From positions 1 through 64,000 of the forward strand of contig JAHECA010000006.1 of NCBI GenBank assembly GCA_024642005.1: a stretch of DNA of 64,000 nucleotides, written 5' to 3'. The notes beneath the pieces are model-generated. The model worked only from the letters and a program-made list of their open reading frames with translations, made no database searches and was not told the DNA's origin. Made by a program: the position numbers and the translations under genes. Of the stretch, positions 46,382-56,700 are shown piece after piece; positions within the stretch are counted from its first letter, which is position 1; every line of letters starts with the position of its first letter. Source of the DNA: Robiginitalea sp. Lineage in GTDB: Bacteria > Bacteroidota > Bacteroidia > Flavobacteriales > Flavobacteriaceae.

Positions 46382-48226
46382 ATGGAAGAAAAAAAGCTGG
46401 ATATCAATTCCATTATCGGATTCGCTCTCATATTCGGAATCCTCATTTACTGGTTTTACACCAACCAGCCCAGTGCGGCGGAAGTGGAAGCCCGCCGGCA
46501 GGAAGCCGAGCAGGTACAGGACTCCCTTGCACGACTCCAGCCCCAGCCCGAACCTGAAAAAGTAGCGGTTTTCCCGGCCGATTCGGTTGCGCGTCAGGCC
46601 TACACCCAGCAGGCAGGGGCATTCGGCTATCAGGAACCCCGTGAAGGTGTTACCGCCCTGGAAAACGACCTGCTGGCCCTGCAAATCTCCAACAGGGGCG
46701 GGCAGATTACCGAATCACGCCTGAAGACTTATGTAACCTTCGACTCGGTACCGGTGTACCTGATACGCGACGGAAACAACAGCTTTGACCTGCAGCTCAC
46801 CACCTCCGACAACCGGGTGCTCCACACCAAAGACCTCTATTTCGAGCCCAGCCTGAAACAGGAAGGCGAGGTGAAAAAACTTTCCATGAAGGCCATGGCC
46901 GGCCCGAACAGTTATCTGGAATTCCTCTATACCTTGAAGCCCGGCCAGTTTATGGTCGATTTCGACATCCGTTCCCAGGGGCTTTCCGGGATACTGGCCG
47001 GAGCGTCCGTGCCGCTGGCCTGGGACCTTACCGGTATCCGCCACAGCAAGAGCGTGCAGTACGAAAACCGCTATACGCGCCTCACCTATCGCCATGAGGG
47101 CAGCACCATCAGCAAGTTGGGCGCGGCCGGTGAAGACGACGAAACGGAGGCTGAGGTACGCTGGATTTCGTACCGCCAGCACTTCTTCAGCTCCATTCTG
47201 GCAGCCGACCAGCCCCTGGCTTCGGTGCAGCTAACTTCGCGCGACCTGGTTGAAGACGAGAGCCCTGAAGAACTGTTTACCAAGGAATTCGGTACCCGTA
47301 CCGAGCTGGCGCTCACCGGGGGCGAAATCAGCCGGGCCCTGCACTGGTATTTCGGCCCTACCGACTTCGATACCCTTTCGGCGTATGAAGACCTGGCCCT
47401 GGCCGACTCCATCCCTTTCGGGTGGGGGATTTTCGGCTGGATCAACCGGTACGTGTTCACGCCCTTTTTCGGCCTGCTGAGCTCATTCCTGCCATTCGGG
47501 ATTGCCATCATTGTCATGACCATTGTGGTGCGCATCCTTATGTCGCCGGTTACCTATAAGTCGTATCTCTCCCAGGCCAAGATGCGCATACTCAAGCCGG
47601 AGATTACCGAGATCAACGAAAAGTTCAAAGACAACGCCATGAAAAAGCAGCAGGAAACCATGGCACTGTACAACAAGGCCGGGGTGAGTCCCTTAAGCGG
47701 CTGCGTGCCGGCCGTATTGCAGCTGCCCATTTTCTATGCCCTGTTCATGTTTTTCCCGACCAGCTTCGCCCTGCGGCAGAAATCGTTCCTCTGGGCCGAA
47801 GACCTGTCGGCATACGATACAATAGCCCAGCTGCCCTTTAAAATCCCGTTCTACGGCGACCACATCAGCCTGTTCCCGATTCTGGCTTCTGTAGCCATTT
47901 TCTTCTACATGCTCATGACCACCGGGCAGCAGATGCAGACCCAGCCGGGCATGCCGAACATGAAGTTCATCATGTACCTCTCGCCCCTGATGATGCTGTT
48001 CTTCTTCAACAACTACGCGAGCGGGCTCAGCCTCTATTACTTTGTCTCCAACCTGATCACCATCGGCATCATGCTGGTGATCAAACACGTTATTCTGGAC
48101 GAAGACAAAATACACGCCCAGATACAGGAGAAGAAAAAACAGCCGCGAAAGGAGAACCGATTCCAGCGCAAGATGCGGGAGATGATGGAACAGGCCGATA
48201 CACAGAAAAACCAGAAGAAGCGGTAG
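46382..48226 (+). CDS. yidC: Membrane protein insertase YidC
   Basis: YidC inserts and folds inner-membrane proteins. The 614-residue protein has an N-terminal anchor helix (about 8-26), a large periplasmic beta-sandwich domain (about 70-340) and the C-terminal YidC/Oxa1 core (about 355-575) with YKSYLSQAKMRILKPEI, GCVPAVLQLPIFYALF and YYFVSNLITIG. The C-terminal tail is rich in Lys/Gln, fitting ribosome contact. It is a single-gene unit between its promoter and a terminator at 48252-48283. Confidence 0.96.
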   Translation: MEEKKLDINSIIGFALIFGILIYWFYTNQPSAAEVEARRQEAEQVQDSLARLQPQPEPEKVAVFPADSVARQAYTQQAGAFGYQEPREGVTALENDLLALQISNRGGQITESRLKTYVTFDSVPVYLIRDGNNSFDLQLTTSDNRVLHTKDLYFEPSLKQEGEVKKLSMKAMAGPNSYLEFLYTLKPGQFMVDFDIRSQGLSGILAGASVPLAWDLTGIRHSKSVQYENRYTRLTYRHEGSTISKLGAAGEDDETEAEVRWISYRQHFFSSILAADQPLASVQLTSRDLVEDESPEELFTKEFGTRTELALTGGEISRALHWYFGPTDFDTLSAYEDLALADSIPFGWGIFGWINRYVFTPFFGLLSSFLPFGIAIIVMTIVVRILMSPVTYKSYLSQAKMRILKPEITEINEKFKDNAMKKQQETMALYNKAGVSPLSGCVPAVLQLPIFYALFMFFPTSFALRQKSFLWAEDLSAYDTIAQLPFKIPFYGDHISLFPILASVAIFFYMLMTTGQQMQTQPGMPNMKFIMYLSPLMMLFFFNNYASGLSLYYFVSNLITIGIMLVIKHVILDEDKIHAQIQEKKKQPRKENRFQRKMREMMEQADTQKNQKKR

Positions 48227-48251
48227 CCTTAATTTGACCAACACCCATTAA

Positions 48252-48283
48252 AAAAAGCCCTGACATTTCTGTCGGGGCTTTTT
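48252..48283. terminator. Bidirectional terminator after yidC
   Basis: A 12-bp stem (aaagccctgaca with tgtcggggcttt, one G-U) around a tttc loop, A-run on the left and T-run on the right. Confidence 0.85.
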
Positions 48284-48430
48284 CATGGTTGGCAGGTTGA
48301 ATTTGGTAAGATTTGGGACAGCCAATTTGCCTCCCACGGGTGGGAAATCAAAACGAAAGTTGTAAAGGGCCGAAAATTGTATGTTAACCAGCAGTGGATT
48401 GAAGTAAACAAATCGGGTGCAGGACTCTAA
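48284..48430 (+). pseudogene. Short protein-like ORF fragment without start codon
   Basis: The 48 codons before TAA 48428-48430 read in protein-like fashion (HGWQVEFGKIWDSQFASHG, then WEIKTKVVKGRKLYV and NQQWIEVNKSGAGL). Base composition is visibly more AT-rich than neighbouring genes. The frame continues left through the yidC terminator to a TAA, without ATG, GTG or TTG in a sensible place. It may be the tail of a decayed, possibly acquired, gene. No family was recognised. Confidence 0.3.
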
Positions 48431-48439
48431 ACGAAAAAA

Positions 48440-48467
48440 CCATCCGGGGTTACCGGATGGCTTTTTT
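48440..48467. terminator. Terminator after the FAS1 lipoprotein gene
   Basis: An 8-bp stem (ccatccgg 48440-48447, ccggatgg 48453-48460) with a 5-base loop and T-runs on both strands. It serves the minus-strand FAS1 gene and could stop plus-strand readthrough. Confidence 0.8.
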
Positions 48468-48486
48468 ATATAAGGGGGAATTAAAA

Positions 48487-50361
48487 TCAGTTATTCGTGT
48501 CGGGGATCAGGACCTGGTTCACCACATGGATCACCCCGTTTCCGGCCTGTACGTCTACCGCGATGATGCCGATGCCGCCATTTCCTGCGCCGTCGGTTAT
48601 ATCGGCGATGTTTTCACCGGTTCCGGGAAGGTTGATCGTAATCATATCGCCTTCCAGGGTGGCTGGCATAACCCCGTCTGTCAGGTCGCCTGAGCGCACA
48701 TTGCCCGATACCACGTGGTGCAGCAGCACCTGCGTCAGCACGCTCTCTTCCGGAATGGAAGGTAACGCCGCAAAGGCGGCATTGGTCGGGGCGAAGACGG
48801 TGAAATCGGGATCGAGGCCGTCACCATTTCCGCCCTCGGTCCGCGAAAGGATACCTGCAAAGTCAGTACCTGGGGTAAGCTCAGTTAGTGCGCTTACCAG
48901 TGTGCTGAAATTCGGGTCTGCCGTGGCAAAGGATACTACCGTCGGGATGTCAATCACGGCGTTCACCCCGTGGATTACCCCGTTGGTGGCCACCACGTCG
49001 GGCTCCAACACGGCACTGGAACCATTGAGCGTAACGATGCCCAGGTCGGTATTGATGTACAGGCTCAGGGCATCGGCATCTGCATTTTGGCCAAGGGTAT
49101 TCACATAGGAATTGGTAAGTCCCGTTGAAAGCGCGGCAACCCCACTAATGACGTGGTTGGAGAGGATATTGTTAAGTTCGTTGCCATTCGGGTTGGTGAA
49201 GGCCGTAAAGGCGTCATTATCCGGAGCGAAAACAGTAAAGGGTCCTTCGCCTGAAAGCAAGCCGGTAAAGGTGGTGTTGCCACCATTGGTCAGTGCGCCT
49301 ACAAGACTGGTGAAGGACGGGTTGGCCACAGCATGGTCTACGAGGGTAGGCAGGCCGATCACGGCATCCACAATGTGCACTACCCCGTTAGAGGCTTCGA
49401 TGTCTGGGGTAACCACCTGTGAAACGCCATTTACCCTTACCCCTGAAGTGGTGTTCAGAAACAGGCTCAGGTAGGCACCTTCAGGCCCGGCAGTTGAGAG
49501 GGAGGAAACATAGCCTGTAGACAGGTCTGAAGAGAGGAATTTGCCCGAAACCACATGGTTCAGGAGTACCTGGGTCAGGAGTTCAGATGGCACTTCAGAG
49601 ACGCTGGAAAAGCCGTTGTCGCTCAGGAAAGTCGCGAAGGCCGCATTGGTAGGTGCAAAGACGGTGAAAGGACCAGTCCCCTGAAGGGCAGAAACCAGTC
49701 CGGCTTCCGTAAGGGCGGCTACCAGGTTGGAAAGATCCTCGGTGGCCCCGGCCAGGTCGGCTATGGTTTGCGGTTCTTCCACAGACAGGGCGTCCAGCAC
49801 GCTTTGGGGAACCAGTACTTTATTGATTACGTGTACCACGCCGTTGCTGGCCTTGATGTCGGCTGAGGAAACAGTAGCGGGAGTCCCCGTGGCGTCGGTA
49901 ATGCTGACTCCTCCCTGCAGGGAAACCGAAAGCTTCTCTCCCTGGACGGTGGTTACCTGCTGGCCTTCCGAAAGATCCCCGGAGAATACGGCCGCCCCGG
50001 CTACCACGTGGTAAGTAAGAATGCTGGTCAAAAGGGCGCGCTCCTCGTCTGTGTCGAAATCGCTGAGGCTATCGAATCCGTCGAGTTGCGCCAGGAGGGC
50101 TTCAAAGGCCGCATTGGTAGGGGCAAAGACCGTAAATGGCCCATTGCCGCTCAGCGTCCCTACCAGGTTGGTCCCCGCCGACTGATCGGCAGTGATCAGT
50201 GCTGCCACCAGGTTGCTGAGGTCGCCAGTGGCCTGGGCGGTTTCAACAATGTTGGCAACCGGTTCCGGCTCTGGGCCTGGTCCGTCGTCGTTGGAGCAGG
50301 AAATGCCCGTGAGGGTAATGGCGCCTGCCAGTAACAGGTTAAAAAAGTTTTTCTTTTTCAT
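48487..50361 (-). CDS. Surface lipoprotein with four FAS1 (fasciclin) domains
   Basis: The 624-residue lipoprotein has lipobox TGISC (Cys22) followed by SNDD, an aspartate-rich stretch compatible with surface export in Bacteroidota. Four FAS1 domains follow (about 36-190, 192-335, 338-468 and 470-622). Each contains the FAS1 H1 motif GPFTVFAPTNAAF (GPFTVFAPDNDAF and PDFTVFAPTNAAF in the later copies) and an H2 motif with NGVVHxxxxVL/NGVIHxVNxVL. FAS1 domains mediate adhesion between cells or to polysaccharide. It stands alone with an AT-rich upstream region; CATATTTG at 50401-50394 is an imperfect -7 candidate. Confidence 0.92.
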   Translation of the reverse strand: MKKKNFFNLLLAGAITLTGISCSNDDGPGPEPEPVANIVETAQATGDLSNLVAALITADQSAGTNLVGTLSGNGPFTVFAPTNAAFEALLAQLDGFDSLSDFDTDEERALLTSILTYHVVAGAAVFSGDLSEGQQVTTVQGEKLSVSLQGGVSITDATGTPATVSSADIKASNGVVHVINKVLVPQSVLDALSVEEPQTIADLAGATEDLSNLVAALTEAGLVSALQGTGPFTVFAPTNAAFATFLSDNGFSSVSEVPSELLTQVLLNHVVSGKFLSSDLSTGYVSSLSTAGPEGAYLSLFLNTTSGVRVNGVSQVVTPDIEASNGVVHIVDAVIGLPTLVDHAVANPSFTSLVGALTNGGNTTFTGLLSGEGPFTVFAPDNDAFTAFTNPNGNELNNILSNHVISGVAALSTGLTNSYVNTLGQNADADALSLYINTDLGIVTLNGSSAVLEPDVVATNGVIHGVNAVIDIPTVVSFATADPNFSTLVSALTELTPGTDFAGILSRTEGGNGDGLDPDFTVFAPTNAAFAALPSIPEESVLTQVLLHHVVSGNVRSGDLTDGVMPATLEGDMITINLPGTGENIADITDGAGNGGIGIIAVDVQAGNGVIHVVNQVLIPDTNN

Positions 50362-50506
50362 AGAACAATTGTTTTTGAGCTTAAAGTGTTCAACAAATAT
50401 GTAAAAACATTAAACAAAATAAATATAGCTTAGTAAAAGTTTAACATACAGGCCCTGACGGGCTCAGGGCATAGCCCGACAGAATACCGCAACCTGATTT
50501 ATTTCG

Positions 50507-50514
50507 TAATTTTG
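50507..50514 (+). promoter_or_regulatory. -7 promoter element of mnmA
   Basis: TAATTTTG matches TAnnTTTG, 17 bases upstream of ATG 50532. Confidence 0.5.
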
Positions 50515-50531
50515 CAACGAATTCAACATCT

Positions 50532-51722
50532 ATGAACAAAGTAGTCGTCGGGCTATCCGGGGGGGTAGACAGCAGTGTGGCCGCCCTTCTGCTCAAAGAG
50601 CAGGGGTATGAGGTCATTGGCCTGTTTATGAAAAACTGGCACGACGATTCGGTGGTGATTTCGCGCGAATGCCCCTGGCTCGACGACAGCAACGATGCCC
50701 TGATCGTGGCCGAGAAGCTGGGCATCCCTTTCCAGACGGTCGACCTGAGCGTCGCCTACAAGGAGCGAATCGTCGATTATATGTTCCGGGAATACGAAAG
50801 GGGCCGCACACCCAACCCCGACGTACTCTGTAATCGGGAGATCAAATTCGACCTCTTCCTCAAAATGGCCCTGCAGTTAGGGGCCGACCATGTGGCTACC
50901 GGGCATTATTGCCGCAAGGGGGTCGTTACCGATTCTTCCGGGCTGCAACGGTACCAACTGCTGGCCGGAAAAGACAGGCAGAAAGACCAGTCGTACTTTC
51001 TTTGCCAGCTCAACCAGGAGCAACTCGGCCGGGCCCTGTTTCCCATCGGCGACCTGACCAAGGCCGAGGTGCGACGCATCGCCGCCGACCACGGCCTGGT
51101 TACAGCCGACAAGAAAGACTCCCAGGGCCTGTGTTTTATCGGAAAGGTGCGCCTGCCCGAATTTTTGCAGCAACAACTCAAACCCCGGGAAGGGCAGATC
51201 GTAGAAGTCCCCGCCACAGCGGCTCGATACCAGGTACAGCCCCCCCGCTTTGAGAGCCGGGAAGAAGAACTCGCCTTTTATTCGGAGAAACCGCATTATG
51301 CCCTATCCGAGGGCAAGGTGGTGGGCCGCCACAACGGGGCCCATTATTTTACTATCGGGCAGCGAAAAGGCCTGAACGTAGGAGGTACGCCCGAACCGCT
51401 TTTCGTGATAGAGACCGATGTAGCCAACAACCTGATCTATACCGGGCAGGGGAAAGACCACCCCGGTCTGTACCGCCGCACGCTTTTTGTGTCGGAACAG
51501 GAATTGCACTGGGTACGTCCCGACCTGGCCCTGAAAACAGACGAGTCTTTGGAAGTTATGGCCCGCATCAGATACCGGCAACCCCTGCAGCCTGCCACCC
51601 TTTATAAGATTGAAGGGGGGCTCTATGTCGATTTTGATCAGAAGCAGTCTGCCATTACCGAGGGCCAATTCGTGGCCTGGTATCTTGGTGACGAACTCAT
51701 CGGTTCCGGGGTTATCTCCTGA
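50532..51722 (+). CDS. mnmA: tRNA-specific 2-thiouridylase MnmA
   Basis: MnmA installs 2-thiouridine at position 34 of tRNA-Lys, -Glu and -Gln. The 396 residues have the PP-loop [13 protein letters not shown] (5-17), MKNWHDDS, the catalytic cysteine pair in [12 protein letters not shown] (about 100) and [11 protein letters not shown] (about 199), and the C-terminal beta-barrel RNA-binding domain. Length is somewhat above that of E. coli MnmA. The tRNA-Lys(TTT) at 1.6 kb is a likely substrate. The nitronate monooxygenase gene follows after 35 bases. Confidence 0.96.
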   Translation: MNKVVVGLSGGVDSSVAALLLKEQGYEVIGLFMKNWHDDSVVISRECPWLDDSNDALIVAEKLGIPFQTVDLSVAYKERIVDYMFREYERGRTPNPDVLCNREIKFDLFLKMALQLGADHVATGHYCRKGVVTDSSGLQRYQLLAGKDRQKDQSYFLCQLNQEQLGRALFPIGDLTKAEVRRIAADHGLVTADKKDSQGLCFIGKVRLPEFLQQQLKPREGQIVEVPATAARYQVQPPRFESREEELAFYSEKPHYALSEGKVVGRHNGAHYFTIGQRKGLNVGGTPEPLFVIETDVANNLIYTGQGKDHPGLYRRTLFVSEQELHWVRPDLALKTDESLEVMARIRYRQPLQPATLYKIEGGLYVDFDQKQSAITEGQFVAWYLGDELIGSGVIS

Positions 51723-51757
51723 ACCGGCCGCCCCGTTCCATTAAAACTTTTTTTTCC

Positions 51758-52705
51758 ATGGGAAACCGCATTACCGAACTTTTTGAAATCCAAACCCCGA
51801 TTATCCAGGCCGGGATGATCTGGGCCAGCGGCTGGCGCCTGGCTTCGGCTGTTTCCAACGCGGGCGGGCTGGGCCTGCTCGGGGCCGGAAGCATGTATCC
51901 GGACGTACTGCGCCACCATATCCGCAGCTGCCGGGCAGCTACCCCGCATCCGTTTGGGGTAAACGTGCCGATGCTGTATCCCGACATCGACCAGCTGATG
52001 GCCATCATACGCGAAGAGCGCGTACCCATTGTTTTTACCTCTGCGGGCAACCCTGCCGTTTGGACGCCAATCCTGAAGGAGCAGGGCATTACCGTGGTAC
52101 ATGTGGTGAGCAGCCTGAAGTTTGCCCTGAAGGCACGCGATGCGGGCGTCGATGCCGTGGTGGCCGAAGGCTTTGAGGCCGGAGGCCACAATGGGCGGGA
52201 AGAAACCACTACCCTTACCCTCATTCCTGCCGTAAAGGAAAAGCTCGACCTGCCACTCATCGCCGCCGGGGGCATCGCCACCGGCAGGGCCATGCTGGCC
52301 GCCATGGTGCTGGGCGCCGACGGGGTACAGGTGGGCAGCCGTTTCGTAGCCAGTGAAGAAGCTTCTTCCCACCCGGCCTTCAAGCAAAGCGTTGTAGATG
52401 CCGGCGAAGGCGATACCCGGCTTACCCTGAAGGAATTGGCACCGGTACGACTCATCAAAAACAAATTCTACCGCGACGTGGAAGCGGCCTACGCAAAAGG
52501 TGCCGGGCCCGAAGACCTCCGACAGCTGCTCGGGCGTGCCCGGGCCAAAAAGGGCATGTTTGAGGGAGACCTCGAAGAAGGGGAACTCGAGATCGGGCAG
52601 GTGGCCTCCCTCATCCACGAAATCCTGCCAGCCGCCGAAATCGTGCGGCGTATGCTGGCCGAGTTCGATACCGCCCGCAGGGAGGTGCCGGGACTGCTCA
52701 GTTGA
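51758..52705 (+). CDS. Nitronate monooxygenase-like FMN enzyme
   Basis: The 315-residue TIM-barrel flavoprotein belongs to the nitronate monooxygenase / FabK-like (NPD) family. It shows PIIQAGMIWASGWRLASAVSNAGGLG at the N-terminus, VVAEGFEAGGHNGRE with the conserved His, LIAAGGIATGRAMLAAMVLGADGVQVGSRF for FMN phosphate binding. Family members oxidise toxic alkyl nitronates or reduce enoyl-ACP. The choice cannot be made here, though the absence of other fatty-acid genes nearby favours the former or an unknown oxidoreductase. The end overlaps the convergent SMP-30 gene by 8 bases. Confidence 0.88.
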   Translation: MGNRITELFEIQTPIIQAGMIWASGWRLASAVSNAGGLGLLGAGSMYPDVLRHHIRSCRAATPHPFGVNVPMLYPDIDQLMAIIREERVPIVFTSAGNPAVWTPILKEQGITVVHVVSSLKFALKARDAGVDAVVAEGFEAGGHNGREETTTLTLIPAVKEKLDLPLIAAGGIATGRAMLAAMVLGADGVQVGSRFVASEEASSHPAFKQSVVDAGEGDTRLTLKELAPVRLIKNKFYRDVEAAYAKGAGPEDLRQLLGRARAKKGMFEGDLEEGELEIGQVASLIHEILPAAEIVRRMLAEFDTARREVPGLLS

Positions 52706-53741
52706 GGTTTCGCAAATCCAGCTTCAGCACATAGGCATCTGCCGTAATGAAGAGGGCTGTCTGGTCTTCATTGAAAGCGCAGTTCGAGGTGGCCTCCCCG
52801 GTGAGGACACGGCCGAGCAATGCCCCGTTCGGGCCAAAAACAAACACCCCCCCGGGGCCGGTGCCGAATACATATCCATTTTTGTGGACCTTCATGCCGT
52901 CGGGCAGGCCTTTTTCCGAGGCCGTACGGCTTGTGGCGTCGTACAGTACATGGCCCGGCCCCAGGCTGCCGTCGGGAAGCAGGTCGAATACCTTCCAGAA
53001 GGCGGCATCCGGGTCTGAGTTGGCTATATAAAGCCGGCCCCCGTCAGGGGAAAATGCCAGGCCGTTGGGCCGGCTGAATTCCCGTGTCAGCAGGCTGAGT
53101 TTCCCGTTGGCATCGAGTCGGTAAACGCCCTGAAAGTCCAGTTCCTTGCCCGGATCTTGCATTTGTCCGGGCAGCCCGTAAGGCGGGTCGGTAAAATAGA
53201 GGTTGCCCTGGGCGTCGTAAATGGCGTCGTTCGGGCTGTTCAGCCGCCTGCCTTCCAAGTCGGCCGCCAGGGTTTCGTACTGCGGGGCCGGGTGCTCCAG
53301 GGGCGCCAGCATGCGTGCTACGCGCCTATCGCCGTGCTGGCAGAGCACGAGCCTGCCTTCTGGGTCGAGCAACAGGCCGTTAGACCCCGGTTCTTCTCCC
53401 TTGAAATCGGTCCCCGAAAAGCCGGATGGCTGCAGGTAGGGTTGTGAACCGCCAGTCGGGTCCCACCTGTAGATGGCATTGCGGGGGATGTCGCTGTAGA
53501 GCAGGTACCCACCCCGGGCCACCCATAAGGGCCCCTCGGTCCAATCGTGCCCTTTCGCCAGGATTTCGAGCCGTCCCTCACGGGGTACAATGTCGTAAAA
53601 GGCATCCGAAAGGGCTTCCAAACGCCCGGCCTCAAGATACGCTACCCCTGTTTCGGCAGGCAGGGCTGGGGGCAAGGCCGACTGCCGGTCCTTACAGGAA
53701 ATCCCGGTCAATACCAGCAGGAGCAGGGCGATCTGTTTCAT
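52698..53741 (-). CDS. SMP-30/gluconolactonase-family lipoprotein
   Basis: The 347-residue protein has lipobox LTGISC (Cys about 16) and a six-bladed beta-propeller of the SMP-30/gluconolactonase/LRE family (GHDWTEGPLWV, EPGSNGLLLD, RRLNSPNDAIYDAQGNLYFTDPPYG, EFSRPNGLAFSPDG, EKGLPDGMKVHKNGYV split as seen). Metal-binding Glu/Asn/Asp residues of lactonases appear in TEGP, SPNDA and LPDGM. It probably hydrolyses sugar lactones in the periplasm. It starts 16 bases after the stop of the heme-binding protein gene, so the two are co-transcribed. MKQIALLLLV at 53741 is the start that gives a signal peptide. Confidence 0.9.
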   Translation of the reverse strand: MKQIALLLLVLTGISCKDRQSALPPALPAETGVAYLEAGRLEALSDAFYDIVPREGRLEILAKGHDWTEGPLWVARGGYLLYSDIPRNAIYRWDPTGGSQPYLQPSGFSGTDFKGEEPGSNGLLLDPEGRLVLCQHGDRRVARMLAPLEHPAPQYETLAADLEGRRLNSPNDAIYDAQGNLYFTDPPYGLPGQMQDPGKELDFQGVYRLDANGKLSLLTREFSRPNGLAFSPDGGRLYIANSDPDAAFWKVFDLLPDGSLGPGHVLYDATSRTASEKGLPDGMKVHKNGYVFGTGPGGVFVFGPNGALLGRVLTGEATSNCAFNEDQTALFITADAYVLKLDLRNLN

Positions 53742-53757
53742 CAGGCACAAATTATGA

Positions 53758-56700
53758 TCAGCGTCTCGCACCACCTTTCAGGCTCGAGAGGTATTCAATG
53801 AGGTTGCGCAATTCGCGCCGGGTAATCACCCGCCCCATGGGGGGCATAGAGGAGGGTTGGTTCACCCTCCGGTCTACCCGTGCTTTCGGTATGGCGATGG
53901 GTTCTGCCTCGGAGCCCTTCAGCAGGATGCGGCTCGCATCTTCGCTCAGGAGCAGCCCGCTCACGCTCTGCCCGTCTTTTAACTGCAGGGTTACCGAGCC
54001 GAAGCCCGGCGCCAGGCGGGCACTGGGTTCGATCAGGGCTTCCAGGATCTGGTCCCGGCTCAAGACCGCCCCAATGGAATCGAGGGCAGGGCCTACCTGC
54101 CCGCCTGCTCCTGCCACTGAGTGGCAGCGCACACACTGGGCGGCCGGGTTGCTGTTGAACACATCGCGCCCCTGCCACCAGTTGCCGCCGTAAAGGGTTT
54201 CCTTATAGGCTTCAGCCGAATATCCCTGTGCCTTGAGGTTGGCGAGGGCCGAAATCAGGGGTTCAGATTGCGTAGATTCCACGGCTTCGATCAGATCGAG
54301 GATCACTTCGGGCGCCAGGCGGCCCGCTGCGGCATCCCCGATCAGTTTCCGAAGCGGGGCCGTACTCCGGTCAAGGGGCATGTCTGCCAGGGTGGACAGC
54401 ATTTGCTGTTGTTCTCCGGTGGAGCCCGTTTTGAAGATGGGTGATACGATGGCGGCCAATTTGTTTTCCGGGATATCCAGCAACGGGAGCAGGCCGATTG
54501 CTGTGGTGCGGACCACAGGGTTCGAGTCGCGCATGCCCTTCTCCAGATACGCGCCTATTTGTTCGTCATGCAGTGCGCCCAGGGTTCTGAGCATGGCGGC
54601 CCGAACTTCGGGCGAAGGGTGGCGGTCAAAGATGCGTCTCAGCTGGGGGTTGAACCGGGTAATACCCAAATTGCCGAGAACCTGAGATACGCCTACAATG
54701 ATATTCGGGTCCGGATCGGCCAGCAACTTAGGCAATTCGCCTTCTACCCGCGTGATGACCGGGGTGGAATCGCGGTGCACCTCTCCGCGCAGGCGGCCGT
54801 CTACCCGATCCAGTACAGAGGGGTTGTGCCATCCCCCCAGGGTGGCAAGGGCTTCCCCCCGCAGCACGGGAGGCACATCTTCGCGAAGTGCAAAATTGAG
54901 CAGCCGGTCGAGGTCTTCGGTACTGCCCGTGCGCAGGGCGGCGCTGATGGCACGCCTCAGCACGGGTTCTGAGGAAAGCCCGGGGCGGTCGAGCAGGGCT
55001 GCCAGGGCAGGCAGGGCTTCCGGGATAGACCAGTCGTCGTTAATAGCCCGGGCGACCTCGGCCAGAATATAGGGGTCTTCTTCTTGCAGGAACTGCACGA
55101 TGCCAGGGTCAGCCAGGCGCCTCAATACCAGCACACCCCCCAACCGCAGGCTGGCATCGGGGTTCCCGGCCAGCGCCAGGATGGGCTCGACCTCCCCGAT
55201 CCGGGTCAGGGCAAGCACTCCGGCATGCCGCAGGTATACATCGCGGTCGTCGTTTTCGGCCAGGAAATCGAGCAGGGGTTGAACGGCCGGTTTGAAACCG
55301 AGCCGGCCCAGGGCCTGGGCCGCGAAGAACCGCACGCGGGGCGCGTCGCTATGCAACAGGGGCAGCAGGGGTTCCCCGGCCGGTTTGAAGGCCAGGTCTC
55401 CCAGGGTTTTGGCCGCCTGGGCAACAATTTCAGGGTCGCTGTCAGTTAATAGCGGCAGCAGGGCTTCGGCCCGGTCGCTGTCGTCGCGGGCGAGCTGGCC
55501 GATGCCCCAGATGGCGTGAATTCGGGCCAGCTGGTGGGTGGTGTCGGGCAATACCTCCCGGAATGCCCGGTAACCCCTCCGGCCACGCAAGGCCAGTTCG
55601 AACTGGGCCTTCTGGCGGATGCGTTTGTCGGCGTGGCGGAGCAGGGGGGGCAGACTGTCGAGGTCCAGTTCGTCGTAATCGAGCTGCATGAGCCGTTTGG
55701 TTTCGGCCCGCTCGGCGGCCAGGTCGTTCGTTTCGGCCGTCACGTCGAGCTTCCAGACCCGCCCCGAGTTTTTGGTTCCCCACCCGTTGATCCAGTCGGC
55801 CAGATAGAGTGCCCCGTCGGGGCCAAACCTGATACCGGTGGGCAATACGCCGCTCAGCACGTCGATTTCTGATTTTAAGGTGAAGCCCGCCCCGGCGGGC
55901 TGCAGGTCAAAGGCCCAGATATGCGAACGGCCCGGGTCTCCCACAAACTCCACCAAAAAGAATTTATCCTGCCAGGCCTTGCCCAGGGCCGTGCCCGGGT
56001 TGTACTGCATGCCGGTGGGGCCATTGTGGTAATTCTGGATGGGAGGCACAATGTACGCGGCCTGCCCGTCCCAGCGGGGGAGGTAGAGCTTTTCGTCCAT
56101 CCAGACCTTATAGCCGTTGTTTTTTGGGTCGACGTATTTGCCGAACTGCCAGTTGGTGCGCCAGCCCGAATCGGAACCGTCGACCAGATACACCAGGCGC
56201 TCGCTCTCCCCGGCGTGGTCGCCGTCGTTGTCGGAGGTAATCAGGTTGCCATAGGCGTCGAATACGAATTCGTGGGTATTGCGCAAGCCCCGGGCGAATA
56301 CTTCAAAATCGCTTCCATCCAGGTTGCAGCGTACGATGACCCCCTGGTTCGGATAGTGGTGTTTCGACCCGTCACGGGCGGTGATGCTCGCCCCGATATC
56401 GCCTATGCCCCAGTACAATTTGCCGTCGGGCCCCATTACCGCACCAGACATGCCGTGGCCCCCAAAGCCGATGTGCACCTGAAAGCCGGTGGCAAGCGAT
56501 TCCTTGGTGTCGAGCACCTCGTCCCCGTTGGTATCGGTAAGCCGCCACAGGTCGGGGGCCACGCCTACGTATACTTCCTTCCCGTTGACCAGCAGGGCGC
56601 CGGCCACGTCTGAAACTTCCTCTGTAAAGTCGTGCAGGATCCGCATCGACACATCTGCCAGTCCGTCTCCGTCCCGGTCTTCCAGGCGCCAGACTTCCTC

